This document shows positions 1 through 9,462 of a stretch of 64,000 bases of DNA, piece after piece. Source of the stretch: Bin80 sp965116685 (lineage in GTDB: Bacteria > Bacteroidota > Rhodothermia > Rhodothermales > Bin80). The DNA is taken from the NCBI GenBank assembly GCA_965116685.1, contig OZ220707.1, forward strand, positions 1,612,001 through 1,676,000, given 5' to 3'. A program made the position numbers and the translations under genes. Under the pieces are notes generated by a model that saw nothing but the letters and a program-made list of their open reading frames with translations, made no database searches and was not told the DNA's origin. Positions within the stretch are counted from its first letter, which is position 1; every line of letters begins with the position of its first letter.

Positions 1-3000
1 CAAGTCCCATGCAAGAGCGGAAAGATCGGGTACGATATCATCAGGTCCTGTGGGCAAAAAACGAGGTAGGATATCGGAACCTGATCAAGCTGTCCTCTCT
101 ATCGTTTTTGGAAGGGTTTTATTTCAAACCCCGTATTGATTTTGACCTTCTTACGAAGTATCGGGAAGGTCTAGTTGCAACGACCTGCTGCCTCCAGGGG
201 CAAATCCCCCAGGAAATCCTCAATGGCAACCTGGATAACGCACGCAAGTGGCTCAAAAAGTATGTGGACCTGTTTGGCACCGAGGATTACTACGTTGAAA
301 TCCAGGATCATGGTATTGAGGAACAGGCCTTGGTCAATGAGACACTCCTGAAGTGGGCTGCTGAATTCAACCTGGAGGTCGTTGCAACCAATGATGTCCA
401 CTATGTCATGAAGGAGGACGCTTTTGCGCAGGATATCCTCCTCTGCCTTCAGACAGGAAAGGATCTCGATGATCCGAAGCGCCTTCGTTTTGATAAGCAG
501 GAGTTCTATCTGAAGTCCACGGACGAAATGCATACGAGTCTGGGAAAGAACCCGGACGCTGACGTATGGATGGAAAACAGTCTGGCAATCGCGGAGAAAT
601 GCCAGTTCGAGCTGCCTATGGGGAAACTTCTGATGCCACACTTCCAGATTCCCGGTGAATTTGGAGACAGCGCAGACGAATACCTGAAGCATCTTGTGTT
701 TGAACGGGGCAAAAAACGGTACCCTGAGTTCTCGGATTCGGTGCAGGCCCGCCTGCTCAACGAGCTGGGGATCATTCGCGAAATGGGATACGCCGGATAT
801 TTTCTGATCGTACAGGACTTTACGACCGCCGCCCGTGAAATGGGCGTATCCGTCGGCCCTGGGCGAGGCTCTGCAGCCGGCAGTGCGGTGGCCTACTGTC
901 TTGGAATTACGAACGTAGATCCACTCAAATATAATCTGCTCTTTGAGCGCTTCCTGAATCCAGAGCGCATTTCCATGCCGGATATTGATATTGATTTCGA
1001 TGACCACGGACGAGCGAAGGTGATTGATTATGTGATCAAAAAATATGGACAACTAAACGTTAGCCAGATCGTCACTTTCGGCACCATGGGGGCGCGTACG
1101 GTCATTCGGGATGTGGCACGGGTTCTCCGAATTCCGCTTCAGGAAGCGGATAAAATTGCCAAATCCATGCCTTATGGAATCGGTCTGGATGAGGCACTGA
1201 AGTCCGTAGATGAACTGAAAGAATTGGTGAAATCCGACCGAAAGGAAATCAAAGCTCTGATCAAGGCCTCGCGAGTGCTGGAAGGATGTGCGAGGCACAC
1301 TGGAGTTCATGCCGCCGGGGTCATTATTGCACCTGGTACCGTCAGTGATTACATCCCGGTTGCCACCACAAAAAACAAGGAAGGGCAGGTTCTGACAACC
1401 CAGTACTCGGGAGATTGGGTTGAGGATTTTGGCTTGCTCAAGATGGACTTTCTGGGACTTTCAACCTTGACCATCATTGAGGACACCTGTAAAATTATCC
1501 GAAACCGTACCGGTAATGCACCCGACATGGACACACTGCCGCTGGACGATGCCGCCACGTTTAAACTCTTTCAGCGAGGAGATACAAATGCCGTTTTTCA
1601 GTTTGAATCGGACGGTATGCGCAAGTGGCTCGTACAGTTGAGGCCGACTTCCCTGGATGATTTGATCGCCATGAATGCACTCTACCGGCCGGGCCCAATG
1701 GATTTAATTCCAAATTATATCCGGCGCAAACATGGTGAGGAGCCAATTGAATACCCGCATGAGATCCTCGAGCCAGTCTTGAAGCCTACCTATGGAATCC
1801 CCGTATTCCAGGAACAAGTTATGCAAATGGCACAGGTCATGGGAGGCTATTCGCTTGGCGCAGCAGATATCTTACGCCGAGCAATGGGGAAGAAGAAAAA
1901 ATCCGAAATGAAGGCCCAACGCAATCGGTTCGTAGACGGGGCAAAAGAACGCGGGATCCCCGAAAAAACTGCGGAAGAGGTCTTTGACATGATGGATAAG
2001 TTTGCAGGTTACGGATTCAATAAATGTATTGAGCAATCCACCCTCATTACGAATGCACGCACGGGCTCACAAATCACCGTCCGCCAACTTCATGAGGAAG
2101 GCTGGGACGGATTTCAGGTCTACGCACTCGCGCATGACGGCGTTCTGGTTCCCCGAAATGTGGAGGCCGTTCACTATAACGGATTCAAGCAGGTTTTTGA
2201 ATTGGTGACGCAGAATGGACGACGAATTCGCACAACATCTACGCACCGATTCCGTGTACAAGAGAACTGGCAGTGCCTGGAAAACCTTCATAGAGGTGAT
2301 CAGGTCGCAATGATTGAATCCGAACCCTCACCGGTTCCCACCGATTATGACGAAGAGAGCACCTATGTGATTGATACCGGTGTAAAAATCATCTGGGACA
2401 GCATCGTGGCAATCATCCCGGCAGGTTACGCGCATACGTACGATCTCACCGTAGCGGAAGATCATAACTACATCGCGAATGACTTCGTGGTACATAACAG
2501 TCATAGTGTTGCCTACTCACTTGTCGCATACCAGACGGCATACCTGAAAGCGCATCATACTGCTGAATTTATGGCAGCAGTCATGTCGAATGTATCTGGA
2601 GATTCAAAAAAATTCATCTCAACGTTGGATGAGGCCCGACGCCTCGGCCTCCAACCTCAGCCCCCGTCCGTCACGCACAGCAGGGAAGACTTTTCCGTAG
2701 ATGAGAGTGGAACGATTCACTTTGGGCTCTCCTCGGTCAAAGGCGTTGCCCGGACAGCAGTTGACCATATCGTGGCCAGTCGAGACAAAAAGGGGCCAGC
2801 AAAAAGCCTCTTCGAGTTTGTAAAGCGTCTGGATCCGCATATTCTTAATAAGAAATCACTGGAATCCCTGGCTCGTGTGGGCGCACTGGACCGATTTGGA
2901 GACCATCGGGCACAAATCGTTGAGTCCTTGGACCTCGCGATTCATTATGCGGAACATGCAAAGCGTGATGAAGAACTGGGACAAGGCTTTCTGTTTGCTC

Positions 3001-3725
3001 AGGAAGATTCGATTACCGGGAGGCCAGAACCGGAGCTACCCGTATGTGAAGAGTGGTCCCACACGGAAATACTTGCGATGGAGCGGGAGCTGGCCGGCTT
3101 TTATATTTCCGGGCATCCACTTGATGGCTGGGAAATTGAACAGCGCTCCTCTTCTGATTCTGACCTGGCAGGAATTGCCGAACTCGTTGCTGAGAGCAAG
3201 GAAAGGCCATACTGCTCTGTTTGTGGTGTCATTACACTGGTCAAGCCCAGAAAAACCCGTAAGGGAGATTTGATGTCGTCGGCTATACTTGAAGATCGTA
3301 CCGGGCAGGCCGAACTCGTCTGTTTTCCCTCCGTGCACGATGAATTCAAAGACTACCTCCAGGAAAATACCCTGATAATGGCTGCCGGCGAGGTTGAAGA
3401 CAGCGGTGGATCTCTCAAAATTCTGGTTCGCCGTATTATTCCATTGACCGCAATCCGCGGCAAACTTCTTGATAACATCGTGATCTCCCCGGACCTTGAG
3501 CAGCTAAGCGACACGGATCTGAATGAGTTCATTCAGACCTGTAAGGCGAACCCCGGGAAAAAGAAACTTTTCTTTAAGGTCAGGGGAAAGAATCGGGAAT
3601 TGAAACTCGTCAGCGGGAACACGACCGTAGAGGCAAATTCGGAGCTCCTATCCATCCTGGGATCCACGTTTGGGACCCATAGGGTGCACCTTGAATGGAA
3701 AGAGAAAAAGCACGATGAGCAGTAA
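1..3725 (+). CDS. dnaE: DNA polymerase III alpha subunit (5'-truncated by window), intein-containing
   Basis: Replicative polymerase catalytic subunit. The reading frame is open from base 1, so the first ~90-100 residues of the PHP domain lie outside the window; the ATG at 9 is internal. Counting from that Met, the catalytic motif PDIDIDF sits at residues 324-330 and carries the metal-binding aspartates. The helix-hairpin-helix and OB-fold region follow, the latter around residues 1065-1140. The protein is interrupted at residues 673-830 by a mini-intein. Without it about 1080 residues remain, which with the missing N-terminus gives a normal DnaE length near 1170. The stop overlaps the ATG of the next gene (arsC) by 11 bp, so dnaE heads a tightly packed plus-strand run. 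Identification is secure from the polymerase motifs and the conserved segment around the intein (GYGFNK / SHSVAYSLVAYQTAYLK). Confidence 0.97.
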   Translation, partial: SPMQERKDRVRYHQVLWAKNEVGYRNLIKLSSLSFLEGFYFKPRIDFDLLTKYREGLVATTCCLQGQIPQEILNGNLDNARKWLKKYVDLFGTEDYYVEIQDHGIEEQALVNETLLKWAAEFNLEVVATNDVHYVMKEDAFAQDILLCLQTGKDLDDPKRLRFDKQEFYLKSTDEMHTSLGKNPDADVWMENSLAIAEKCQFELPMGKLLMPHFQIPGEFGDSADEYLKHLVFERGKKRYPEFSDSVQARLLNELGIIREMGYAGYFLIVQDFTTAAREMGVSVGPGRGSAAGSAVAYCLGITNVDPLKYNLLFERFLNPERISMPDIDIDFDDHGRAKVIDYVIKKYGQLNVSQIVTFGTMGARTVIRDVARVLRIPLQEADKIAKSMPYGIGLDEALKSVDELKELVKSDRKEIKALIKASRVLEGCARHTGVHAAGVIIAPGTVSDYIPVATTKNKEGQVLTTQYSGDWVEDFGLLKMDFLGLSTLTIIEDTCKIIRNRTGNAPDMDTLPLDDAATFKLFQRGDTNAVFQFESDGMRKWLVQLRPTSLDDLIAMNALYRPGPMDLIPNYIRRKHGEEPIEYPHEILEPVLKPTYGIPVFQEQVMQMAQVMGGYSLGAADILRRAMGKKKKSEMKAQRNRFVDGAKERGIPEKTAEEVFDMMDKFAGYGFNKCIEQSTLITNARTGSQITVRQLHEEGWDGFQVYALAHDGVLVPRNVEAVHYNGFKQVFELVTQNGRRIRTTSTHRFRVQENWQCLENLHRGDQVAMIESEPSPVPTDYDEESTYVIDTGVKIIWDSIVAIIPAGYAHTYDLTVAEDHNYIANDFVVHNSHSVAYSLVAYQTAYLKAHHTAEFMAAVMSNVSGDSKKFISTLDEARRLGLQPQPPSVTHSREDFSVDESGTIHFGLSSVKGVARTAVDHIVASRDKKGPAKSLFEFVKRLDPHILNKKSLESLARVGALDRFGDHRAQIVESLDLAIHYAEHAKRDEELGQGFLFAQEDSITGRPEPELPVCEEWSHTEILAMERELAGFYISGHPLDGWEIEQRSSSDSDLAGIAELVAESKERPYCSVCGVITLVKPRKTRKGDLMSSAILEDRTGQAELVCFPSVHDEFKDYLQENTLIMAAGEVEDSGGSLKILVRRIIPLTAIRGKLLDNIVISPDLEQLSDTDLNEFIQTCKANPGKKKLFFKVRGKNRELKLVSGNTTVEANSELLSILGSTFGTHRVHLEWKEKKHDEQ
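2025..2498 (+). other. DnaE mini-intein (158 residues, no homing endonuclease)
   Basis: In-frame protein-splicing element inside dnaE. It begins with Cys (CIEQSTLIT, block A) directly after GFNK, has a block B-like TTSTHRF with the TxxH histidine, a C-terminal block F (AHTYDLTVAEDHNYIAND), and ends FVVHN before Ser+1 of SHSVAY. Excision joins GYGFNK to SHSVAYS, the uninterrupted polymerase sequence. At 158 residues there is no room for a LAGLIDADG or HNH endonuclease, so it is a splicing-only mini-intein. All splice-junction residues (Cys1, His-Asn, Ser+1) are present, so it should be active. The site is close to, but a few residues C-terminal of, the cyanobacterial split DnaE intein site (before CFNKSHS). 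Confidence 0.95.
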
Positions 3726-4137
3726 ACCGACCGTATTATTTGTTTGTACGCATAATTCGTCCCGATCGCAAATGGCGGAAGGTTTGCTGAGACACTTCCT
3801 TGGAGATCACTACGAAGTGTACAGTGCAGGAACGGAGCCCGGCGGCGTGAGCCCATTCGCAATTCTTGCCATGGATGAAATCGGGATTGACATCCGAAGC
3901 CAAACTTCCAAAGATGTCCGTGAATTCCTGTCTATGGATCTGGATACCGTTGTGACGGTCTGTGATTCTGCGCGTGAATCCTGCCCCTTCATTCCGGCCA
4001 GCAGTAATATTCACCACCGTTTTGAGGACCCCCGTGCAACCAGTGGCTCCGATGCCGAAAAACTTGAAGCCTTTCGGCGTGTGCGACAACAAATACACCT
4101 CTGGATTGATGAATATCTTCAACCACATCCATCATGA
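3715..4137 (+). CDS. arsC: Arsenate reductase, thioredoxin-coupled LMW phosphatase type
   Basis: 140-residue protein of the low-molecular-weight phosphatase fold. The phosphate loop C-X5-R is CTHNSSR at residues 11-17. A CDSARESC pair (Cys-X6-Cys) matches the redox-relay cysteines of thioredoxin-type ArsC, and FEDPRA supplies the catalytic Asp. This Cys pair favours arsenate reductase over a plain tyrosine phosphatase. The start at 3715 is chosen because it places MSSKPTVLFVC at the usual distance from the P-loop; the open frame upstream (to 3670) lies inside dnaE. It overlaps dnaE by 11 bp and the next gene by 4 bp, implying coupled translation. No other ars gene is nearby, so the physiological substrate is inferred. 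Confidence 0.85.
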   Translation: MSSKPTVLFVCTHNSSRSQMAEGLLRHFLGDHYEVYSAGTEPGGVSPFAILAMDEIGIDIRSQTSKDVREFLSMDLDTVVTVCDSARESCPFIPASSNIHHRFEDPRATSGSDAEKLEAFRRVRQQIHLWIDEYLQPHPS

Positions 4138-4466
4138 AACCCCGCCTCATTGATGATGGTATTCGTCCAGAACTGGATTTACATGGCTGTACCGTCAACG
4201 AAGCGCTGCATTTTACCCGCCGGTTAATCGTGGAATCTGTACGACATGGCCGAGACTCGGTGCGATTGATTCATGGAATGTCTACTTCAGCTCCCGGCAA
4301 GCGCACAATCAAATCTGCACTCACCGAGTTGATTGAAAGTGGGCAGCTTACCTTGCATGTGAGCGGCGCACTCAAGTCTGAGGGTCATATGATTGTTGCA
4401 TTACGAAAAAGAGGAAGCCGCCATGCCCCTGGGCGCATGACCTTCCGTAATATCAGTCGCCCATGA
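4134..4466 (+). CDS. Smr-domain protein
   Basis: 110-residue protein made almost entirely of one Smr (small MutS-related) domain. The signature DLHGCTVNEA is at residues 15-24 and the second conserved element LIHGMSTSAPGK near 45-56 corresponds to the family's HGxG loop, here HGMS with the second Gly replaced. Smr domains bind or nick branched DNA or RNA; stand-alone small versions have no settled role. The gene overlaps arsC (ATGA) and the following amidotransferase gene by 4 bp, so it belongs to the dnaE-downstream run. The last ~15 residues are basic and lie outside the domain. Assignment to the domain family is firm; cellular role unknown. Confidence 0.8.
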   Translation: MKPRLIDDGIRPELDLHGCTVNEALHFTRRLIVESVRHGRDSVRLIHGMSTSAPGKRTIKSALTELIESGQLTLHVSGALKSEGHMIVALRKRGSRHAPGRMTFRNISRP

Positions 4467-5149
4467 CACCATTCATTGGCATAACGACCTCGTTTGAAAA
4501 CGAACAGCACCGACTGGATCATACCTATGTGAATGCGGTCCGGGCTGCTCAAGGGCAGCCAATGCTTCTCCCACTGGTGAATTCTGTAGCGGAAGCGAAA
4601 CGGCTTTGTGATCAGATTCAGGGGCTGATCATCCCCGGCGGGGGTGGCATCACTGCCAACATAACTGGAGACCTCCCTGCACAACTAGACCCCGTCAACC
4701 CGAAGCGCTGGAAGTCCGACAACCTGATTCTGGATGTGGCAATTGAGCGGAATCTACCCATCCTGGGCATTTGCTATGGAATGCAACTGCTCTGCGTCCG
4801 GGCCGGCGGGACGCTCTACGCAGACGTGGAAAGGCAGGTTACCGGGACATCCGTGCACAGCGAGAAACGAGGAGCCGCTGACCATCCGATGGAAATTCTC
4901 GCGAATAGCCACTTGGCCAAGATCTGGGGTTCAGAAATCAATGTCGTCAACTCCCGCCATTTTCAGGCCGTAAGCGATCCAGGAACCGGCTATGTTGTGA
5001 GTGCTCGCAGCTCGGATGGCACCATTGAAGCCATTGAAAACGCAGACGGTACCCATATTGGTGTACAATTTCATCCGGAACGGATGGGGGCGTACTCCTT
5101 ATTCCATAACCTTGTACGACAAGCCCTGGAGTACAACCATGCTGCGTGA
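4463..5149 (+). CDS. Gamma-glutamyl-gamma-aminobutyrate hydrolase-like class I glutamine amidotransferase (peptidase C26)
   Basis: 228-residue class I glutamine amidotransferase of the PuuD/C26 family, which hydrolyses gamma-glutamyl amides. The nucleophile elbow GICYGMQ places Cys104; the His/Glu pair is in FHPERMG (about His204, Glu206). IIPGGGG at 56-62 forms the oxyanion/substrate loop. It is a little shorter than PuuD (254 residues) but complete. It overlaps the Smr gene by 4 bp and the next membrane-protein gene by 11 bp. No putrescine-pathway genes are adjacent, so the substrate cannot be stated. Confidence 0.85.
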   Translation: MTPFIGITTSFENEQHRLDHTYVNAVRAAQGQPMLLPLVNSVAEAKRLCDQIQGLIIPGGGGITANITGDLPAQLDPVNPKRWKSDNLILDVAIERNLPILGICYGMQLLCVRAGGTLYADVERQVTGTSVHSEKRGAADHPMEILANSHLAKIWGSEINVVNSRHFQAVSDPGTGYVVSARSSDGTIEAIENADGTHIGVQFHPERMGAYSLFHNLVRQALEYNHAA

Positions 5150-5555
5150 AGAATTACAGTCCCTTGATGCAGGACCCCGCCAACTGCGCTCCTTTGGAAT
5201 TACGCTTGGGGTTGCATTCCTAATTGTTGCCGGTGTACTCTACTGGCGTGATATTCCGGGAGTGGTTGTCGTTACTGGGATTGGCGGCCTGCTTCTAGTT
5301 ACCGGGCTGGTTGCCCCAGGATTATTACGACCGCTCTACAAACCATGGATGGCGCTGGCACTAGTTCTGGGTTTCATTATGACGCGGGTTATACTGACTG
5401 TAATCTTCGTATTCCTATTCGTCCCGATTGGCCTACTGATGCGGATCTTCGGGAAGGATCCGCTTCGGCGCAAACTTGACCCAAACGCGAAGACTTACTG
5501 GATCTCCAAAAAGTATGATACGGAGGCACCAGAGCGCCTTGAGCGCTACTACTGA
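5139..5555 (+). CDS. SxtJ-like small membrane protein
   Basis: 138-residue integral membrane protein. Three to four hydrophobic stretches (FGITLGVAFLIVAGVLYW, a Gly/Val-rich segment, and ALALVLGFIMTRVILTVIF running on into FVFLFVPIG) are followed by a conserved-looking soluble tail with FGKDPLRRKLDPNAKTYWI. This architecture and tail resemble the SxtJ membrane family; I recognise the pattern but the role is unknown. The start at 5139 is chosen because it gives MLREELQSLDAG and overlaps the preceding stop by 11 bp; the longer frame from 5001 lies inside the upstream gene. It is the last gene of the dnaE-downstream run, after which the IS block begins. Confidence 0.7.
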   Translation: MLREELQSLDAGPRQLRSFGITLGVAFLIVAGVLYWRDIPGVVVVTGIGGLLLVTGLVAPGLLRPLYKPWMALALVLGFIMTRVILTVIFVFLFVPIGLLMRIFGKDPLRRKLDPNAKTYWISKKYDTEAPERLERYY

Positions 5556-5669
5556 TTCTACCGCACCGGAATCTCCGCCCTGTTGAAATCCTACCCCGAC
5601 TTTAACATTATAACCGCATCTGGAGCATCCACGGGCTGATACAGGCCTAATTCAGGCCTATTATGGCAC

Positions 5670-7566
5670 CACCGGAACTTGGTTTTTTAGGTCGTAGTGA
5701 TTACTGGGGATAATGGGCGCGAGTCAATCTCTAATGCCTCGTAAATCTCGCGCTGATAGAACTCGGGCTCGGAGGTCACTCGCACATGTACCGCTCCTCC
5801 CTGCTTGAGGGCTTGCGTGTAGGTCGCCCGCCGTTGGGGAGAAAGATGGTTCCGGATCGTGTCCCAGCACCAAGTAATTGATTTTTGCCGTAGACAGGTT
5901 CGCACCACCTGCACCACCTGATAGGCCAGCACGGTGATCAACAGATGTCCCTCGGCGCGACGATCGGTCTGGTGAAAGATCGGGCGCAGCCCCAACTCAC
6001 TCTTCAGAGATCGAAACACCGCCTCCAAATCGGTCAGTAGCACGAAGGTTCGCCAAAACTGTTCTGTTGTGAATTCCTCCACATTGGATCGCAAAATGTA
6101 GGTTCCTGGATGGGTCCACATACTGTTCTGTTTCGGTTGGGCTTTCCATTTGACCTCCACGGCTTTCTGTCCTGACTTGTCCACAATCACTTCAATCTCG
6201 TAGTGCTGCCCAATCCCATCGCTATCTTCCTTGATCCGACCAATCCGCTCCTGGACTCGATCCAATTGCTTCCAGGTCCGCGGTTGGGAAAGCCCTTCAT
6301 TCAACGCACGAAGCTTTGATTCGAATCGCTCTCTGCGTCGCGCAACCATGGCTTGCTCTTTCTTGCCCCGCTCGGATGAACGGCAGTAGACCCGAATCTC
6401 CTCCTTCTGCCGAACTTCATACAACTCCAAGTGATTGTTCCGCTGGATCACCTCTTGATCCCCGGGATCAAATACACGTTTCTGCTCCCGACTCACCACC
6501 ACATACTTGTACTTCTGCTCCCGAAGCCATTGCACATTGGCTTCGGTGGCAATTCCCCGGTCCATCACAACGATGGCCTCTTTGGGGGCGTTGAGTTCCG
6601 TCAACAGGTCCTGTAAGGTCTTGGCCTCACAGATATTCCCCGCATAGAGCCGAGATCGCCGTACAAATCCGCTTCCATCCAGAACCAGGGCCAGCGTAAT
6701 CAACCGGCAATCGCGACGCTTCTCTTTGGAATGCCCATGTTTCGCCAAACTGATTTGCTCTGCATCCCCCTCCAGATACGTATTGGTCAGGTCAAACAAG
6801 GTGACCGTGCGCTCCAGGTTAAACAACGTCATGGCTTCCTGGAAGACATGATCCTCAATCTGATCCCGATGCTTCATCAGTTGATCCGATGCCCGGTACA
6901 ACTGCATCGCACTCATGCGCTCAAACGATCCCCCCAGAAATTCTCCAAGACCACTCTCGGTGCAAAGCCATTGATAGGTCGCACGTTCGGAAGCCGGCTT
7001 TGCCATTCGTCCCACAATGGAACCCAAGGCTGCATGTTGACTCTTGGGCGTAAAATTCAATGTGCGCAACAGCTTCGGAATTCCCAGTTGCTCCAGCGCC
7101 CACAAGGCCACATGCTCAACGCCTACGCTACGCGGATAACGCATCTGGGTTGAGGAGATATCCACCGTTTTCCAGGTCGGCTCCACGGATTTGCCCTGTG
7201 CCAGATTTGCCTGCTCCAGTCGTTTCCTTCGCTGATCCAGAAGCTGCTGAACGATTCGTTCGGCCTCATCTTCAAGCAGTTGGGGGAGCGGCTCCAAGAG
7301 GCTTTCCTGCCGATTGAGCAACTCCCGGATACGGATGCAAAGCGTGGGCCAGTCCGGTTCTTTCACGAGAAACTTGCTTCCCAGGTGCAAGAGGATTTCT
7401 TGCCGAACCCGGGCGCCATATCGAACATTGTGAACCAGTCGGAAGGCATAATAGGAGGTGCCATCTTTCATGGTCCGGGTTTTGGTTTTTCGAATAAACA
7501 TGATTGGTGTGTGCGAGGATTGGGGGAATATGCATTGGATCACAAAATGTTCCAAAGGATATAATC
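5670..7566 (-). mobile_element. IS1634-family insertion sequence A (ends tentative)
   Basis: Element carrying the transposase at 5687-7501. The direct repeat ATTATGGCAC flanks it at 5660-5669 and 7567-7576 and may be the target duplication, which would set the ends given here. I could not find convincing terminal inverted repeats just inside it: only GGAAC(T/A)T near both ends agrees. Ends should be treated as approximate. Confidence 0.45.
5687..7501 (-). CDS. IS1634-family transposase (IS A)
   Basis: 604-residue DDE transposase. Catalytic aspartates are recognisable in LFDLTNTYLEG and VVMDRGIATEAN; the C-terminal DLEAVFRSLKSELGLRPIFH carries the Glu in the IS4/IS1634-type arrangement. The start at 7501 (MFIRKTKTRT) is preferred over 7555 because this N-terminal pattern recurs in the remnant at 30,178. 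The frame is intact from start to stop, so the element may still be active. It sits convergently against the dnaE-downstream run and is not related to it. Confidence 0.88.
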   Translation of the reverse strand: MFIRKTKTRTMKDGTSYYAFRLVHNVRYGARVRQEILLHLGSKFLVKEPDWPTLCIRIRELLNRQESLLEPLPQLLEDEAERIVQQLLDQRRKRLEQANLAQGKSVEPTWKTVDISSTQMRYPRSVGVEHVALWALEQLGIPKLLRTLNFTPKSQHAALGSIVGRMAKPASERATYQWLCTESGLGEFLGGSFERMSAMQLYRASDQLMKHRDQIEDHVFQEAMTLFNLERTVTLFDLTNTYLEGDAEQISLAKHGHSKEKRRDCRLITLALVLDGSGFVRRSRLYAGNICEAKTLQDLLTELNAPKEAIVVMDRGIATEANVQWLREQKYKYVVVSREQKRVFDPGDQEVIQRNNHLELYEVRQKEEIRVYCRSSERGKKEQAMVARRRERFESKLRALNEGLSQPRTWKQLDRVQERIGRIKEDSDGIGQHYEIEVIVDKSGQKAVEVKWKAQPKQNSMWTHPGTYILRSNVEEFTTEQFWRTFVLLTDLEAVFRSLKSELGLRPIFHQTDRRAEGHLLITVLAYQVVQVVRTCLRQKSITWCWDTIRNHLSPQRRATYTQALKQGGAVHVRVTSEPEFYQREIYEALEIDSRPLSPVITTT

Positions 7567-7654
7567 ATTATGGCACTACACGCAACGGAATTTTACATCC
7601 AAGCTGAAAAAATCAGGAAAAGCGGAAAAATCCGGCCCCGAAACCGGAGAAATT
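7538..7654 (+). repeat. 117-bp direct repeat, left copy
   Basis: Perfect match to 9586-9702 (offset 2048). It overlaps the 5' flank of IS A and ends exactly where the second IS begins. Interpreted as one arm of an unusually long target-site duplication made by IS B. Confidence 0.9.
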
Positions 7655-7750
7655 CCTGACTTTGACGGTTTCGATTTTTCCAGGTACAAAACCACTGTTT
7701 CCGTGCTTTCTGGGAGGTTTTTTTTTGGCCTTCCTGTGTAGTGTTCAGTC

Positions 7751-7781
7751 TTGCTTTTTAATTGTATTTTTCGTATCTTTG
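7751..7781 (+). promoter_or_regulatory. Bacteroidota-type promoter of IS B transposase
   Basis: TTG at 7751-7753, 20 nt spacer, then TATCTTTG at 7774-7781, a full match to the Bacteroidota -33/-7 pattern. Transcription would begin near 7788, which rules out the 7762 start and supports ATG 7804. Confidence 0.6.
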
Positions 7782-7803
7782 TAATTCACCAACCAACTGT
7801 GTC

Positions 7804-9462
7804 ATGTGGGTCCGAGAACTCAAACGAAAAACCACGAAAAACATCTCTGTCCAGATTGTTGAGAGCTACCGTAATAAGGAAAGAAAGCCGCGGGTTCGTA
7901 TCGTCCGACACATGGGAAGCGTTCACCCGGATGCAGTGGACGGTCTGGTTAAAATTGCCTATCTGGAATTAGCTCGGATCCAAGAAGACCTGCAACCCTC
8001 CTTATTTCCTGCAGAGTCTTATGTAGACGAGGTGGTGGCTGCCCGCAGAAAAAAACGGGAGTCGAAGGCACTGGTGATCAAAGATGCACGGAAGCTGGAG
8101 GAAATACGGCGCATCTGTCTGGGCTTTCACGAGGTCATGGGGGCCCTGTATCACCAGATGCGGTTTACAGAGGTCTTTGATCGCCGTCAGAAGATGTCTC
8201 GTCGTCTGTTCAAGCAAGCGGTTTTACTTCGTCTGGCTGCACCTGGGGATAGTAAACTGGCCCATGCACGGCAGATGTCCAAGGATGCGGGGGTGGACGT
8301 TCCGGTGGAGAAGTTCTATCGGATGATGGATGCCGTCACGGACGACCGAATTGAACAGATGAAGCAGCTGGTCTCCAACGAGACGCTCGGCATGCTTGGC
8401 GGGAAACTGAAGGTGCTGTTTTTTGATGTGACGACATTGAGCTTTGCCAGTGAGTTGCCGGATGAGCTACGCAAGAAAGGGTTTAGCAAGGATGGGAAGC
8501 CCAAAAAGGTTCAGTTGGTCTTGGCATTGATCCAAACCCAAGAAGGGCTTCCGGTCACGTACGAACTCTTTCCCGGCAATACCACCGATGTAAAGACGCT
8601 TGAACCGGCGATGACGCGCCTCAAAGAATGTTTTGATTTGGATCGGATGATTGTCGTTGCCGATTCAGGGATGTTGAGCAAGGAGAATTTAGCGTTGTTG
8701 CAAAGTCTGGGCTGTGACTATATCGTGGCTGCACGTTTACGGTCATTAAATCAACTCCACACCAAGACGATTCTCGGGGCACAGTCTTGGAAGGTTTTAA
8801 CGACGGGTCGTAAGGTTACCGAACACAAACTTGGTGGTCGACGCTTGATTTTGCGCTATTGTCCAAAGAAGGCAGCTCGGGATGTACATTCACGGGAGAA
8901 GGCAATTGAGAAGGTGAAGAATCGTTTGAAACAGGGGGTCAAGGGCACCGGCAGAAGTGGTCGATTTCTGAAGGTGAAGCAGGATGGAGTGAGCTTAGAT
9001 CAAGCAGCGATTGTTCGGGATGAGAAGTTTGATGGGCTGCATGGGGTCTGGACGAGTCTGGAGGATCTGACTCCAGAACAAGTCTATCAACATTATGGAG
9101 AGTTATGGCGAATTGAAGAAGGTTTTCGTGTGATGAAACACACCATGGCGATCCGGCCCATCTTTCACTGGGTCGAGCGTCGGGTGCGTGCCCATATTGC
9201 AATCTGTTTTGTTGCATTTGCCCTGTTACGGATCTTCCGACACCGATATAATGCGAGGTTTGGTTCAAAACATCGCCTGAGTGAAGGGCAGATTTTAGCA
9301 GAACTTGGTGCGGTGGAAACCTCCATGATTTGTGATCGAGGCAATCGGGCAGAATACCTTCTTCCATCGAAGGTTACCGAAACGAGCGGGCGCCTATACC
9401 AGACAGTCGGTCTGACGATACAGCGCCAGACCGTACTGTTCAAAGAGGGGACGACCTCCTAA
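7804..9462 (+). CDS. IS1634-family transposase (IS B)
   Basis: 552-residue DDE transposase, only distantly related to that of IS A. The N-terminus MWVRELKRKTTKNISV, the aspartate motifs LFFDVTTLSF and VVADSGMLSKEN, and the C-terminal LWRIEEGFRVMKHTMAIRP with the catalytic Glu define it. ATG 7804 is chosen over the frame opening at 7762 because a consensus promoter lies at 7751-7781. The gene is intact and the element carries well-preserved ends, so transposition is plausible. Confidence 0.9.
   Translation: MWVRELKRKTTKNISVQIVESYRNKERKPRVRIVRHMGSVHPDAVDGLVKIAYLELARIQEDLQPSLFPAESYVDEVVAARRKKRESKALVIKDARKLEEIRRICLGFHEVMGALYHQMRFTEVFDRRQKMSRRLFKQAVLLRLAAPGDSKLAHARQMSKDAGVDVPVEKFYRMMDAVTDDRIEQMKQLVSNETLGMLGGKLKVLFFDVTTLSFASELPDELRKKGFSKDGKPKKVQLVLALIQTQEGLPVTYELFPGNTTDVKTLEPAMTRLKECFDLDRMIVVADSGMLSKENLALLQSLGCDYIVAARLRSLNQLHTKTILGAQSWKVLTTGRKVTEHKLGGRRLILRYCPKKAARDVHSREKAIEKVKNRLKQGVKGTGRSGRFLKVKQDGVSLDQAAIVRDEKFDGLHGVWTSLEDLTPEQVYQHYGELWRIEEGFRVMKHTMAIRPIFHWVERRVRAHIAICFVAFALLRIFRHRYNARFGSKHRLSEGQILAELGAVETSMICDRGNRAEYLLPSKVTETSGRLYQTVGLTIQRQTVLFKEGTTS

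Noticed and set aside
171..1052. 293-codon open frame on the minus strand
   Set aside because: Lies entirely within dnaE on the opposite strand and has no domain or signal; a coding shadow.
5660..7576. Exact ends of IS A
   Set aside because: The ATTATGGCAC direct repeat is suggestive, but the terminal sequences are not convincingly inverted; kept only as tentative ends.
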